Shown here: positions 44,810 through 56,730 of the stretch, one piece after another
Layout: each line of letters starts with the position of its first letter
How positions within the stretch are numbered: position 1 is the stretch's first letter
Assembly: GCF_040954645.1 (NCBI RefSeq)
Contig: NC_092809.1
Location: 77,888,935-77,952,934, forward strand
Source: Diabrotica undecimpunctata
Lineage: Eukaryota > Arthropoda > Insecta > Coleoptera > Chrysomelidae
Length of the DNA: 64,000 bases
Reading direction: 5' to 3'
The notes under the pieces: generated by a model
What the model was told of the DNA's origin: nothing
The model's database searches: none
What the model saw: only the letters and a program-made list of their open reading frames with translations
Translations under genes and position numbers: made by a program

Positions 44810-45562
44810 TTACCCCTGTTGCTGATACGCCTATGGCTATATCCGCAAATAAATATGAGGGTGGTCGTGCTCACTCTTAGCAAATTTTATTGGAACGTGC
44901 CGACTATCACGGAGCATCAAAAGATGCCGAAGTAGAATATTTTATGGTAGAGCTTTGTTGACCTTTCTCTGTTCCAGGCGGGTCCTTTTTGATAATTTGT
45001 AAACACAGCCGTAAAAGCTCCTGATAGTATTTTTCTGAAAGAACCTAATTCAAAAGGTTCTATCGCTTCTCACGGTTTCTAACGACAAGAGTCCCATTAC
45101 TTACCTAGAACTTTTCTATATTCGGGTACCTACCTAGAGATAGTAACAGAATGGCGTTCTTCTAGGCAAGTTGTCATTTTAGAGTGGGGAATATCCCACT
45201 TTTTTTTTTGGAAGCTTGTTAAATTTTGAGAGTACGAAACGGACTCAGGGCAGGGTAGTCTTCGAGTAAAGACGCTTGCTTATCTTACCGTTCTCTGTGA
45301 ATTTTTTTTTTAAATGGGTATACACTTAAATCTTTGAAATATCTTAATCTAATACCATATTAGATTAACTATTGTTATAAAGTACCTTCATTTTGATTAA
45401 CTTCAGTGCTTGATACTAGTAAAGTATAGTAGAATCAGTGAAATAGTGCAGCAGTCATCGAGATTTATTGTAAGTTATCGTAATCATATTATCTTCAATT
45501 ATCTGGGCGAATAATATTGTAATAATATTACCCAATCGCATCTGTGTCAACCATTTCTTCAC
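44810..45562 (+). pseudogene. Internally deleted LINE copy
   Basis: 44810-44975 matches the start of the LINE at 59587-59755 (CCCCTGTTGCTGATACG..., KFYW-coding region). 44976-45562 matches 61645-62235. About 1.9 kb of RT and RNase H sequence is missing. Both copies begin at the same base and end at the same point, so this is a deletion within the same unit, not 5' truncation. Confidence 0.8.
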
Positions 45563-46559
45563 AAGTAATGAAGGTTAACTACCGATTTAGCAATTCAAAT
45601 AAAAGAACATTTAATATTTTCATACGAACTTTCAATCATTTATTAAGAACTTCTCACAAATAATTATAAACATTTAATATTCAGTAAGAACAGATAATAA
45701 TTAAACTAAAAACAGTGTGAGACAGGCAGTTAACTTACAACCAAGTGCGGGTTGGTTTAATTTTTATACTACAGAATTCTTGTCATCTTTTTGTTTTATT
45801 TTTAATTTAAATTTAATTAATTTTACTATTTGCTATAATTGCTATTCATTTTTAAATTTATTGTACCCGTTTTTTCGAGATAAGCCCATAAACAGCGAAG
45901 AGAAATTTCTTTAATCAGCTTTAGTTGAATTTTTTAAATACTACCAGGCTCTCTTCGCTGATAATTTAATTTGTGCATGATTTTATTATATTGTATCTAT
46001 AAAGGTATTTCTTAATTAAAATACTGATTATTTCCATATGTATACAACCATTTATTAATTGATGGTGCATTTTTTTACTTGTGTTTACATTCAGCCGAAT
46101 ATTTAATTGTATTGTTAAATATATTGTTTTGTTTTATCCATGAATTTTATTTCTCGATTCCTAATAAGTTGCCTGATAAAATAATACCTCTGAATATTTG
46201 CTTATTACATTAAATTATTATTATACCTTCGACCAGGAGAAAGATCAGGCTGATTAAGTTTCGTAGGTAAGTAGGTGGACGGAGTCCACCTGATATAGTT
46301 ATTATTTGTTTATGTAGGGTGTTGACAAAATTCATTTAATAATTAACTGTTGATACCTTTCCTTAGATTTGGTCTCAGAACCTAAATATCTTTCCTTATC
46401 TCTTTTCGTTTCTAAGGTTTCTTAATTTTCCCCTTGAATCTCAAAAATTAAGTGGCGCCCTTTTTCTATCTTATCTTATCTTTGGTAATTTTACCCATCT
46501 ATCTTTTTGTTTATTTCTGTATCTTTTCTAATATATCTTATCCTGTCCTATCTTTACTT
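45563..46559. other. Unassigned, possibly an LTR with PBS
   Basis: AT-rich without a gene. TGGCGCCCTTTTTC at 46453-46466 has primer-binding-site form, and the preceding text resembles that before TGGTGCCC at 52185, so 45570-46452 could be an LTR of a related family. Tentative. Confidence 0.35.
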
Positions 46560-47628
46560 ATTTAATGTTTGGTTTCAGAATATTTATTTTTAAAAGATAT
46601 CTAACGAGTTCTAAACGAAATTCGTAAAGACCAATATGTTTTCCAGAATACTTGTTGTATAGTAAGTGGGCATTTATAACCATCATCTGCATTATGTATA
46701 AATATTTTTGTTAGCCATCGTACAGTTTTTCGTTGACATGGATAATAGACAAGCATCTGGTTTTGTCGGTCAATACTAGACATATTTTTATTATATCTTA
46801 TAATAGGCTCCGGTTTCATTACATGCTGACCTCTTCATGTTGTAACTTGTTACAAGGTGTTTTTCAAGGTGATATTCTGTTGTTATATAGTAAACGTTTT
46901 TCTTATCCTTCCATTTGCCAACTAATACCCCTTTTCGGCAACGGGCAATTGTTGCACCTTTAGCAAGTTTTTCTTGTTTTACTTATGCAAGATTATTTTT
47001 ACGATCAATTCGAAGAGTTCCTGTGCAGTAAGTTGAAAATTCAAGCAAATTTTTGGTTAAATCATAGTTGATCTAGAAATTGTCCATGTAAACGTGATGG
47101 CCTACATTTAGTTTTCCTTCCAAAAGGTACCAAACCACTTTATTGACATGTCCCTTTCCACCTGAACAAACATTTTATGTGTCGCTCTTGCATTAAACAA
47201 GAAAACGTACTCGGCATACCTGTTAGTCTTATCACATATTTGCTGGAAACATTCATCTGCAAGTAGCATTCAAAAAAAGTAAACTGGATTATTATCGGAA
47301 ACTTGTATTAGTAACTCCTGGTGTTTTTAAAAGGGAAATTTTTCATACCATCAAAATTTTCTTCCCATTTATCGCTTCCATCAACTTCAATGAGCAGCTT
47401 AGTCTACAATTAAATATATTTTTATTAAAAAATTTATAACATACATTATATTCCGTATCCTCAACAAGTGCTGCAGGTAAGTTATTTTCAATTTCATCCT
47501 CAGATTCTGGTAAATACTCACTGTCTGAATCAAGAAAGTCATTAAATTCTTCATCGCTTGCTTCTAATAATCTTAACAGATCTTCATCTGATAATTTTTC
47601 ATATCTAACTTTATTTTTTTATTTGAAT
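46560..47628 (-). pseudogene. piggyBac-type transposase, decayed
   Basis: Minus strand, many stops. N-terminal acidic region (EKLSDEDLLRLLEASDEEF, 47480-47600). Then GHHVYMDNF (catalytic Asp neighbourhood, near 47090-47110), STYCTGTLRIDRK, then KPEPIIRYNKNMSSIDRQNQMLVYYP (typical Y-N-x-x-M-x-x-x-D-R box with the last catalytic Asp) and RWLTKIFIH. Only 46601-46819 is open over a useful length. Ends near 46560; the Cys-rich C-terminus appears at 44590-44780. Confidence 0.75.
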
Positions 47629-48158
47629 TTGAGGCTCGGGCTTCAGTCTGATAGAGGTCTCTTGGTCGGGGCTCTTATTACAGTTCAAATATAAAGAATC
47701 AGTTAGATAACTACTGAAGATACAGGGACGAGAAGTTAGAAGATAAAGATAAGAGAAGGGAAATATTTGGGCACCACCCTATTTTTAGAGGAACAGGGAA
47801 ACCTTAAGACATATAAAATTAGATAACACGAAAGGTAAGGTACAGTTATAATAATCACGCGAGAATAAACTAATCCGTGAGAGAAAATGTATTATGATTG
47901 TGCCGTACACACTTAATATTTCAACACATATACACTGTTTATATGATAAATCAAATAGTAATATAAATCAATAACAATGCCTGAAAGAGATACACCATGC
48001 ACAAAAATATAAATTTATATCATAATAAAAAAATAAAAGGCAAATAGTTCATCAACAAAGTTATATTGAGGTATAGTAGTTAAAGTAAATGCACTATAAT
48101 AATTTATTATTGAATACAACAAAAAATATCTTTCTTGAAAAATAATTATGAACTTTCG
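47629..48158 (-). repeat. Inverted repeat pair, left copy (LTR-like)
   Basis: Reverse complement of 51767-52367 with about 85-90 percent similarity by eye. Starts AGGCTCGGGCTTCAG. Contains, on the minus strand, TGGTGCCCAAATATTTCCC (47790 region), a primer-binding-site-like string, so both copies may be LTR-plus-leader fragments of one retroelement. Confidence 0.75.
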
Positions 48159-48164
48159 GTCTTG

Positions 48165-49150
48165 CTAGTCGTAAAGCTTTTTGTAATTCACTTTCTTTTA
48201 ACCCATTGACGATCTACAATCACAGCAATTTCTTCCAAAAGGTTGTCTGGTACATCCGGATAAGCCAACCGCACTATACGAGCAACATCTGCTTCAAACT
48301 CTTGCAAAGTTTCACTTGCTCGTTGAATTCTACTTCTTAGTTGCGCCTTGTAGACTTGTTGTAGATGGGTATCTCCGTAACGTTTGTCTAGTCGAGTGAA
48401 CAAGGTCTGGTAACATTTTTCTTGACCCTTAAATTGATCTTCGCAGCATCACCTCGTAAAGCAGCAGTCAAGGAAACAGCTTTTTCTTGTTCTGTCCAAT
48501 GATTGGCTATCGCAATAGCTTTAAATTGTCTAAGGTATATGGACCAAGAAGACTTTCCATCAAATGGTGGCAATTTGAATCGCATATAATGTGTCGTTTC
48601 GACTCTAGGTGATTCTTCTTTTACTACCGGCTACTGTGTTAACTGGTAGTAGCACTTTTGTATTGGTTATCATGCTCTCTAACTATTTGATCTTCTCTTC
48701 TACTTTATCGAATGTTTTAGAGACTTCTTCAAATTTCTCATTGTTCTGAACACATACTTCTTTAATTATTTGAGAAGACTCATCGAATCTTCTAGACAAT
48801 TTTCGAATTTCTCGTCATTTTGTCTAGTTACTTTTTTAATAATTTGTGGAGTCTGGTCGAATCTTCTAGATACATTTTCGAATGTTTCATCAAATCATTT
48901 GGAAACGTTCTCTAATTTATTATCATTTTTTCTGGAAGATTCTTCAATCATCTGCTGATTGAAACTGGAATGTCTCTGGGTCGTCTCCATTCTTGCTAAG
49001 CACAGTCTTCAGTCGTGCTTGGAGTATCTTCTTGGACCCACTGCAGTCTTCATGGCGTTCTTCTAGTTGCTCACGCAACTGTTTTACTGAAAGTTCTACT
49101 AGCAGCATCTTTGGTCAGGCAAACACGTACTTTTTAACATACAAATACAT
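48165..49150 (-). pseudogene. gag: Gypsy-type Gag with SAP domain
   Basis: Minus strand. N-terminus LLVELSVKQLREQLEE...SGSKKILQARLKTVL is a SAP (DNA-binding helix-loop-helix) motif. A coiled-coil-like region with NEKFEEVSKTFDKVEEKIK follows (two or more stops). Then the capsid domain: RFKLPPFDGKSSWSIYLRQF (48388-48585), AVSLTAALRGDAAKI, then in another frame FTRLDKRYGDTHLQQVYKA and LQEFEADVARIVRLAYPD (48188-48403). SAP-bearing gag proteins occur in some insect gypsy lineages. Broken by frameshifts and stops; pol is absent. Confidence 0.75.
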
Positions 49151-49280
49151 GTTCTTTCGTACAAAGATCACTACCGAACTACGCGGATGTTCCCGACGAA
49201 TAATACTTTTTTAAAAGTTCAAAAGTCTTTTTCAAAAGACACTGCTGAATTTATTTTTTTTTTACTCAATTATTCTCACA

Positions 49281-49398
49281 CCGGACACCAACTGTAGCGT
49301 TTTTAAATTAAACGATCGGTTCTAATTTATATAAATATATTTATTTATAAGTTTACAGTTCGGTGGTCTCTTATCAACTAAATACACTCATAACATCG

Positions 49399-49465
<67 letters not shown>

Positions 49466-49480
49466 AAAAAGTATTATTCT
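49281..49480 (-). repeat. PBS and partial 5' LTR of the SAP-gag gypsy
   Basis: On the minus strand the LTR ends AAACGCTACA and is followed by the PBS-like TTGGTGTCCGG (49281-49291). AATAAA-type signals precede it, and a TA array (49400-49463) lies within or at the edge of the LTR. Outer boundary unknown. Confidence 0.55.
49400..49463. repeat. (TA)n microsatellite
   Basis: TA array in or beside the gypsy LTR. Confidence 0.95.
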
Positions 49481-50689
49481 CTAGTCTTCTGGGGTAGCCT
49501 ACCTCTAATTCGTTGTTTGACAAATGAATTTTGTGGAAGTGTTGAAAACAAAAGTTTTCAGTGTTTTGTTGTTAGATTATATAAATTTCTTTATTAGCTA
49601 TCAAAAAATCAATACAGCGAATCATGTATTTATCATAAATTTCTTTTAGATTGAAATTTTTCCTTTTAAGCACATTTTGGTACATCCATGTACCACATTT
49701 AAACATTAACAGACAACATTAAAAAATAAAAGAAATGTTAGGAAAATACACTTCAATCCTAAAAAAGAACGAGTAAGTCAGTTTGCAGTATTGTAGCTTT
49801 AGTCATTTACCAAATATTAGATTTACCCTTGTATGTGAGAAGATTTAAAAAAGTTAGCAATCTTCTCGTACTATCGATTTGATCCGATAAAGTTACTACT
49901 ATCATTCACTGAACATGTAACATGAATAAATTTTATATTTATGATTAATTTAAGGTGTGCCGGGTACGTCTATCCGTTCGCTTTATTACACATGAAAATA
50001 AATCATGATGGATTTGAAAATGCAAATGTACAGAAGATCCTACTTGCAACTTAAGTATTTGTCATGAAGATTTTTGATGTTAAAGTCACATATATCTACA
50101 GCAAATCACGATTCACTACTTCATATACCTATGTTTATTTTAAAGCTGTTGAAATATGAGTAAGAATGATTAGGTGATGTTAGAAGCCACATTCAGTATC
50201 TATACTTTTCAAAAAAGTAAATAAGCTTAAGATTCCCAAATATGCGAGTTTCTTTATTTTTATTCGAAAATAATTTAACGGCAAAATGTTTGCTGTTCTT
50301 AAATCGAAGATGATATTTTCATTAAAATATATTTTTGGGAATAATTCACAAAATGCGTAAAATAAATTCACAGTAAACTTTCGTGTGTACCGAAGTATCC
50401 AGGAAGTTTTACACACAAACTGTAACTCTCATTCTATTATTTATAATTGTCAAGAAACAAATTTAACATTTTTTGTTAAATAATTTTAGTTGATGACAAA
50501 TTATATCATATTAGATAATATGATATAATTTGTCATAAAAGTTGTAACTTTTTTTAAATTAACGTGTTCCAACAACAAAAAATGTCATTGACATAAACAA
50601 AAAGAAATATTTCTAATATTATGTATTTAATACAAATTACAAAAATATTATCTCATAAAATAAAGCCAATCAAGTTTTATATATACTAC
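49481..50689. other. Unassigned AT-rich spacer
   Basis: No supported gene. At about 50500-50545 an ATTATATCAT-type inverted repeat is visible (TATCATATTAGATAATATGATATAA region). Confidence 0.5.
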
Positions 50690-50880
50690 TTACAGTGGAG
50701 TAGCAAAAGAAAACAAGGCGAAAGAAGGAGTAGCTTTACTAGTACACCAAACGTACCAAAATCACATCAAAGAGTGTCAATACATATCAGAAAGGATTGT
50801 AACAGCACACATAGAAATGGAGAAGACAGACCTGAATATCATCGGAATATACGGCCTCAAACTGAAGCATGTTTAAAATT
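50690..50880 (+). pseudogene. LINE endonuclease N-terminal fragment
   Basis: Plus strand: YSGVAKENKAKEGVALLVHQ, ISERIVTAHIEM and LNIIGIYG, the first part of an EEP endonuclease. The next part of such a domain (GIFNAGIGN) appears at 52485, so 50881-52370 is probably an insertion in one LINE. Confidence 0.7.
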
Positions 50881-51766
50881 TCTTTAAATTATTCCCCTTA
50901 GGAAATTACTTTCACGCCATCTATGTCTATATATTTGGAGTTGGTTTTCGATGCAGAGGAGTTTTTTGAAAGCAGAGGAGTTGGTTTTCGATGAAAATAT
51001 AATTCTTGTCAAGAGAGAGTGGTTAGATTATATGGTTAGGTTAGTGGTTATATGACAACACTAGCCTTGCCATTTAAGTATCATTTTTGGGTGGCACTCT
51101 TCGGCAAATACTCCCACTCCTTTTTTATCCGTAGCATGTCTAAGATCAGATTCGAATTCATTTTCGAGTTGCTTCCTGTGGCAAGCGATTTGTCTCCATC
51201 AAATGGCGGTAAGTGTATTTTCAATTCATCCTTATCTATATATCTTCACAGAGTGATTCCTATATTAACTATTTTCTCTTTTGTCAAACAGAACTTACAA
51301 TTCGAAGAAACGAAGTCATTTCTGTTTGCCGTTTGTTCGTCTCTTCATTCGTCTCTTTATTCGTCTTTTCATTCGTCTCTCCTGTTCACTACTACCTGTA
51401 TTACTACTGTGTGCTGTTCCTGATCGGCTGCTACTCTTTATTTCTTTTCGTCTGCCTAAATCAATTTGAAAGATTGCGGATTGAAGATCGTAATTCATTA
51501 CCGTACCTGCAGTACCAAGTACCTGTTGCGAGGACAATGTGTCAAGTGCTTTTATTGACTTACGATATAATATATACGTATAAATTACGAACAATTTGTT
51601 TAATATTAATGTAGGTTATATTCGTGATAAATTTTGTGCATAGATTTGAGGTGATCACGTTCAAAAAAATTTAGTAAATGTTTACATAATAATAACTTAT
51701 CTGATGAATATTGACAATTATAATATTCGTTGTTTTTTTTTTTATTCTTGAGAATACTAAATTATT
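50881..51766. other. Inner part of an insertion in the LINE, LTR-like
   Basis: No retroelement protein recognised. Contains a 12-bp repeat of the type TTCGTCTCTTCA four times at 51336-51383 and a consensus donor GGTAAGTG at 51208. Together with 51767-52367 it could be a long LTR plus leader. Confidence 0.4.
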
Positions 51767-52367
51767 CGTAATTATTTTTTAAGAAAGATCTTTTTTATTG
51801 TATTCAATAATAAATTGTGCAATAACTTACCTCGTGCTAACTCTTCAGTAAAAATTGTAATAGTGCATTTATTTTAACTACTCTACCTCAATATAACTTT
51901 GTTTATAAACTATTTGCCTTTTATTTTTTTGTTATGATATAAATTTATATTTTTATGCATGGTGTATCTCTTTCAGACATAGTTATTGATTTATATTACT
52001 ATTTGTTTTATCATATAACCAGTGTATATGTGTCGATATATTAAGTGTGTACCGCACAATCATAATACTTTTTCTCTCGCGGTTTACTTTATTCTCGCAT
52101 GATTATCTTAACTGTATCTTACCTTTCTTATTATCATATTCTATATGTCTTAAGGTTTCCCTGTTCCTCTAAAAATAGAGTGGTGCCCAAATATTTCCCT
52201 TCTCTTATCTTCTAACTTCCCTTCTCTTTATCTTCTAACATCTCTCCTCTTTATCTTCTAACTTCTCGTCCCTGTATCTTCAGTACTTCTCTAACTGATT
52301 TTTTTATATTTGAGCTGTAATAAGAGCCCCGACCAAGAGACCTCTATCAGACTGAAGCCCGAGCCTA
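51767..52367 (+). repeat. Inverted repeat pair, right copy (LTR-like)
   Basis: Reverse complement of 47629-48158. Holds TGGTGCCCAAATATTTCCC near 52185-52203 and a CT-rich leader-like run with a duplicated CTTTATCTTCTAAC. Ends GAAGCCCGAGCCT, exactly where the left copy ends. Confidence 0.75.
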
Positions 52368-52384
52368 GTACCGTTCTTTGTGTA

Positions 52385-53512
52385 ACCTCTAATATGCCAT
52401 TAGAGAGGGTCCAAAACAACAACGAAAACGTTTTATTATGAGTTACAACAAGTAGTCGATCAATAATTCAGAGGAATGATGATAATATTTTGGGGATTTT
52501 AACGCTGGAATAGGCAATTGAGTATTATCCGAAATTAAGCAAAAGCATTAAGCATAACGAATTAAGCACAAGCAATGGAAAACTGATGATTACCTTTTGT
52601 ACGAATAACGAACTTAAAACCAGAAAGACCAACAAAAATATACATTTATTAACACACGTGGACAAGGATCTATGATAGATTATGTTATAACCAACATATA
52701 CATACATCCATCAAAAATAATCAAATAAGATGAATTAACTCAACAATTGTAGGTAGCGACCATAGTCTAATACGGAATCCACGAAATACTTATACAGAAA
52801 AACAATATGAGAGAAGATTGCTGGAAATGAAATATTAGAAAATGATAATATCAAGGAAAGCTGGTAAAAACTTAAAAATAACATAATTAACGCAGCAACA
52901 GAATCATTTGGAGAGAGTAAAGTAACGAACATTAACATATCAAAAAAGGAAACCCCATATGTTTGGCCAATAACTTTAATTAGACAAATAAAAAGAGAAC
53001 ACTGGTAGAGCTTTTCAAAACAGATGTAACACAAGTTCGGAAAACAAAAGGAAATATGGAAAGTGATCAGGGCATAAAGAACAGAGATGAATGAACTAAT
53101 AAAAACACATTCAGAAGGAAACACCAGAGGTGACGATAAACGAAGAAATAAATATTGAGGAGGAAGAGGTAAAGGAAGCATTAATGAAATTAAAAAATTA
53201 AAAATCACCAGGAGAGGACAGAATACCGACCAAACTCCTAAAGTATGTAGGACCAGATCAAACAACTATTGAAACTAATCCAAAAAATAATAGAACAAAA
53301 CAGAATTCCTCAAGAATAGGGATCACCTAATACTCCTCTTCAAAAAGGAAGACAAATCGGACGCGAAAAATTACAGAGAAATTAATTTATTAAACACAAC
53401 ACTAAAATTAACAACCAGAGTGATAACAAATAAACTGAATGAAATTATAACACTACCAGGAGAATAACAAGGTTGTAGTTCGGGAAGATCATGCACCAAC
53501 GCTATATTAATA
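52385..53512 (+). pseudogene. LINE endonuclease end and RT start
   Basis: Plus strand: GIFNAGIGN, RGQGSMIDYVITN, VGSDH-like text (endonuclease); then SWKKLKNNIINAATESFGE and RT fingers with EDRIPTKLLKY, IPQE, LFKKEDKSDAKNYREINLLNTTLK, KLNEIITL and GRSCTNAIL. Many stops. Broken at 53512 by a 2.16-kb DNA transposon and resumes at 55681. Confidence 0.8.
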
Positions 53513-55675
53513 GAGAGTTTTTCTGCAAGCAAATATGTATACGTAACGTATCTTTTTGACATATAAGCATGCGCATTAATGGTTGAACTAACGTATCTAG
53601 ATACGTATTACCTAACGTAACGGGCTGGTATGTTACGTTCATATGCATCCCTATCGAGCCGAAAGTAACCGAATGCAAAAGGGGATCTTACCCGATTACC
53701 AAAATATCAATATTCATTCAACATCCACATTCCATCAGCACACGTGGCACGTGTTTTTCACATTTGTGGTTAAGTATATTTGTTTTCATTTTTATAAATA
53801 ATGGAAAGCAGTGGAAAACGACTTCACTTTGTTGAAGGAAGTCGTAGGCCAGAACCCTTACAATCAACCAGAAAGGTGGAATTTAATCCAAAAGCGAAAA
53901 AGATTTTTACATTGTATAATATCAGAGATGATATCTAAATTAAAGCGGTCGTATAGTGTAGCATTTGCAAATTCTTTGGTATATATTGAAATCCCATTGT
54001 ATTGGCTAAAATACCAAATAATATTTTTAGTGTATTTCATTTTCTATTCGTACGTATTAAAACACCGAATTCTTTCAATTCATCTTAGCGTTACCGAGGT
54101 CGAAAATAAACCATTTTAGAGTTTGTTTATTATTTCTTTCATTCTTTGATCGTTAAACCGCTCGATACTGCGTTTTTAAATAAATATTTTGCGTTCCCGT
54201 TCCCGTCTAAGTGTTTTGTTTATACCAAGTTGAGAAGCGAATGATTTTTAAGATTTAACTCATTCTCGCTGAGGTCGCTGCCAGAGCCAGTGATTTCAGT
54301 GTGAGTCCAAATTTTTCATCAAATTTGTAATGTCCTTTTGTTCTTCGTCTTACGTTATGGAAAATAAGTTTAGTGGCAGTTAATTGTTCATTTAATAGTT
54401 ACAGTTAAAGTGAGGATTTGAAATATACCCACATTGTTCCAGTTTTTTTAAAAAGCAGAGCTCCAAAGTTTGTGTTCCTGTGCCCCAATTTCCAATCTCA
54501 ATTTTGTCTTGTCCTATCATAGTGGAGATGAATTTGTTCGAGTGTTACAGAGTTTGAGTTTCAGTGAAGTCTAGTTTCTACCCCCAGAATTTTTGTGTAA
54601 AGCCCCAATGCAATCCAGGTAACTTTTTTGTGTTAAAATTTAAAGTAAAGATAGATATTTTTTTAATAATAGATAATAATTTGCTTTCATAACAAAAGAA
54701 TTTGTAATAAATAATATTGTACTATCTAATCATATTTGACATTGGTTTGCTTTGTTTTTTTTTAAAGAAGGTTAACCTTCATGCAGAAACAATTTTGTAG
54801 CATCTCTCACTTGTATACAGAGTTCGTAAACGAATAGGAGATATGTAAGTTTTTTCTTTTTTATTATTTTGGTATAAATCCTTGTAACTATTTATATCGT
54901 AATTATTTTTGTATTGTCTATTTTTGTAACTGTTTATGGTGAGACAACTAACTTTCTAACAACTTTTTTTGGGTTTCATTTAAAAAGATATATGTTTTAT
55001 TTCTAATAATTATTTCAATAGTTACAACTAGTTGTTGTAATTGTTATAATTTGGCACCTCGAAGCGGTGTCCATTTTAATTGGCTAGAGGTCTTTCTTGT
55101 GTTTTGTTTTGTTTGTTCCAAGAGACTTATGTAAACACCCCTTTGTTTCATTTTTGTAATTGCCCCAATCCAATTCCCTTGCCATTCACTTATCCACGAC
55201 CCAGCTACTCCAAATAAACCCTAAGTGCCGTTCGCATAGGTTTCGTTTATTTTGCTTGCCCTATCTCTAACCCCAATAGTTTCTATCCCCAATTTTCAAC
55301 CCACCATAGCGATACCCTATATGGTAGGTAAAATATTACGTTACAATAGTCATGCAAGATGTGGAGAAGCGCATTTTCTATGTCCTCGTCTTCTTCATCA
55401 TCAATAAAGGCACCTACATTTAATATTGCGTTTATCTCCAAAATTAAATATTGTTTAAAAAAATATTTGTTATTGATTTTGAATATCAAAAATAGGGTTT
55501 AAACCTACTTATTAGTAGAATTAGTGATAAACTTATTAGTTTATTACTAATTCGATGAAGGCAACACCATCTTTAAGTTGCGTGAGGAACTTTAACTCTC
55601 AAATTTGACGTTTATCTTCTTCGAAGTTCTTTACGTATAGGGAGATACGTTACGTTAGGTAGTTACAAAACTCCC
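53513..55675 (+). mobile_element. Unclassified DNA transposon with 5-bp target duplication
   Basis: 2163 bp bounded by TAATA at 53508-53512 and 55676-55680. Ends GAGAGTTTTTCTGC and, in complement, GGGAGTTTTGTAAC. Both ends carry subterminal CGTAACGTATCT (53536 region and 55640 region) and there is a perfect palindrome ACGTATCTAGATACGT at 53591-53606. LINE codons join in frame across the site. No DDE domain seen; the only protein hint is a SANT/Myb-like stretch. Superfamily not assigned. Confidence 0.75.
53800..54119 (+). CDS. SANT/Myb-like N-terminal stretch in the unclassified transposon
   Basis: The frame around 53811 reads ENDFTLLKEVVGQNPYNQPERWNLIQ, resembling the first helix of Myb/SANT-like DNA-binding domains linked to transposases and host regulators. 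It then loses similarity within about 30 codons, suggesting an unseen splice, a frameshift or decay. Upstream codons (ESSGK) are in a different frame from the ATG. Low certainty as a gene. Confidence 0.35.
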
Positions 55676-55680
55676 TAATA

Positions 55681-56730
55681 ATGACGCAAGTGCAAGAGAA
55701 ATCATTCGAATACAACAAACCGGCATACCCATGTTTCATGCACCTCAGGCATTGGATTGGGTAAAAAAAGAAAGTTATCCACTTATTGTATGCAAGAGAG
55801 ATACCTCTAGGAATAATCAAAACGATCAAAAATATTTACCAAAACAAACAATAAAAGATAAAGTGGAAGAAGAACTAACCGATCCCATTGAAACTGGCAA
55901 TGGGATAAGACATGGAGATTCCCTGAGTCCTCTATTGTTCAACCTGATTATGGATGAAATAATAAAAAAAGTAAGAACCAAAAAAGGATACCAAATGAAA
56001 AAAAAAACAATTTAAAATAATCTGCTATGCGGACGACGCCATACTACTCTCTCAAAGTGAAAATGATTTACAACGTATGCTGCACTAATTTAATTTAACC
56101 GCCAGAAAATTTAACGTGTTAATTTCAACAAAAAAAAAACACAAACTGCATGGTTACAACAGCAAATTTACTAAGATGTAAATTGGAGCGGGGAGGTCAA
56201 ATAATAGAACAAGTGATAGGGTTTAAATATCTAACCATCACATTATCTGGCTACGGAAAGCTTAAAACGGAAGTGAAAGATCAAGTGAATAGGGCCAACA
56301 GAGCCGTAGGTTGCCTGAATGAAACAATATGGAGAAATAAAAATATAGGAAAAGAAATGAAAGGCAGAATTTACAAAACCGTCATCAGATCATCAGACAG
56401 AGAGTACAACAAGGATGTTAGAAATAGCAGAGACGAAGACACTTAAAAAAATTGATGGTACAATACTGGGGCACAGCTAGAAGTACAGATATACGACGGA
56501 GATGCAAGTAGAGAACACCAAGGACTGGGCAAGAAATAAAAGAGTAGAATGGAATGATTGTATAAGGCTAATGACAACAAATATAGTAGTAAAGACAGCA
56601 AGAAACGGTTTTTCAATAGGAAGACGATCAATAGGAAGACCACGAAAACGATGCAACGACAATTTACTGGAGACCCATGAAAAAACAGACAGAGGCAGGT
56701 CTACATTAAAAGAAGAAGAAGAAAAAATAA
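55681..56730 (+). pseudogene. LINE RT palm, thumb and C-terminus with (GAA)n tail
   Basis: Continuation of 52385-53512: SFEYNKPAYPCF, VIHLLYARE-like text, IKNIYQNK, ELTDPIETGNGIRHGDSLSPLLFNLIMDEI (motif B), then after an A-run frameshift IICYADDAILLSQSE (motif C, about 56017-56060), LISTKKK, KYLTITLSGYGKLKTEV, GCLNETIWRNKNI and the C-terminal KRVEWNDCI, IGRRSIGRPRKR. It ends in AAGAAGAAGAAG, the 3' tail. RT catalytic YADD kept; HGDS replaces the usual QGD at motif B. Confidence 0.85.

Noticed and set aside
51052..51614. Overlapping plus-strand ORFs with Phe/Ser/Leu repeats
   Set aside because: Arise from a CT-rich 12-bp repeat; no homology pattern and no consistent frame.
52735..53265. 176-residue minus-strand ORF with hydrophobic stretches
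   Set aside because: Antisense of LINE RT coding sequence; hydrophobicity follows from AT-rich codons.
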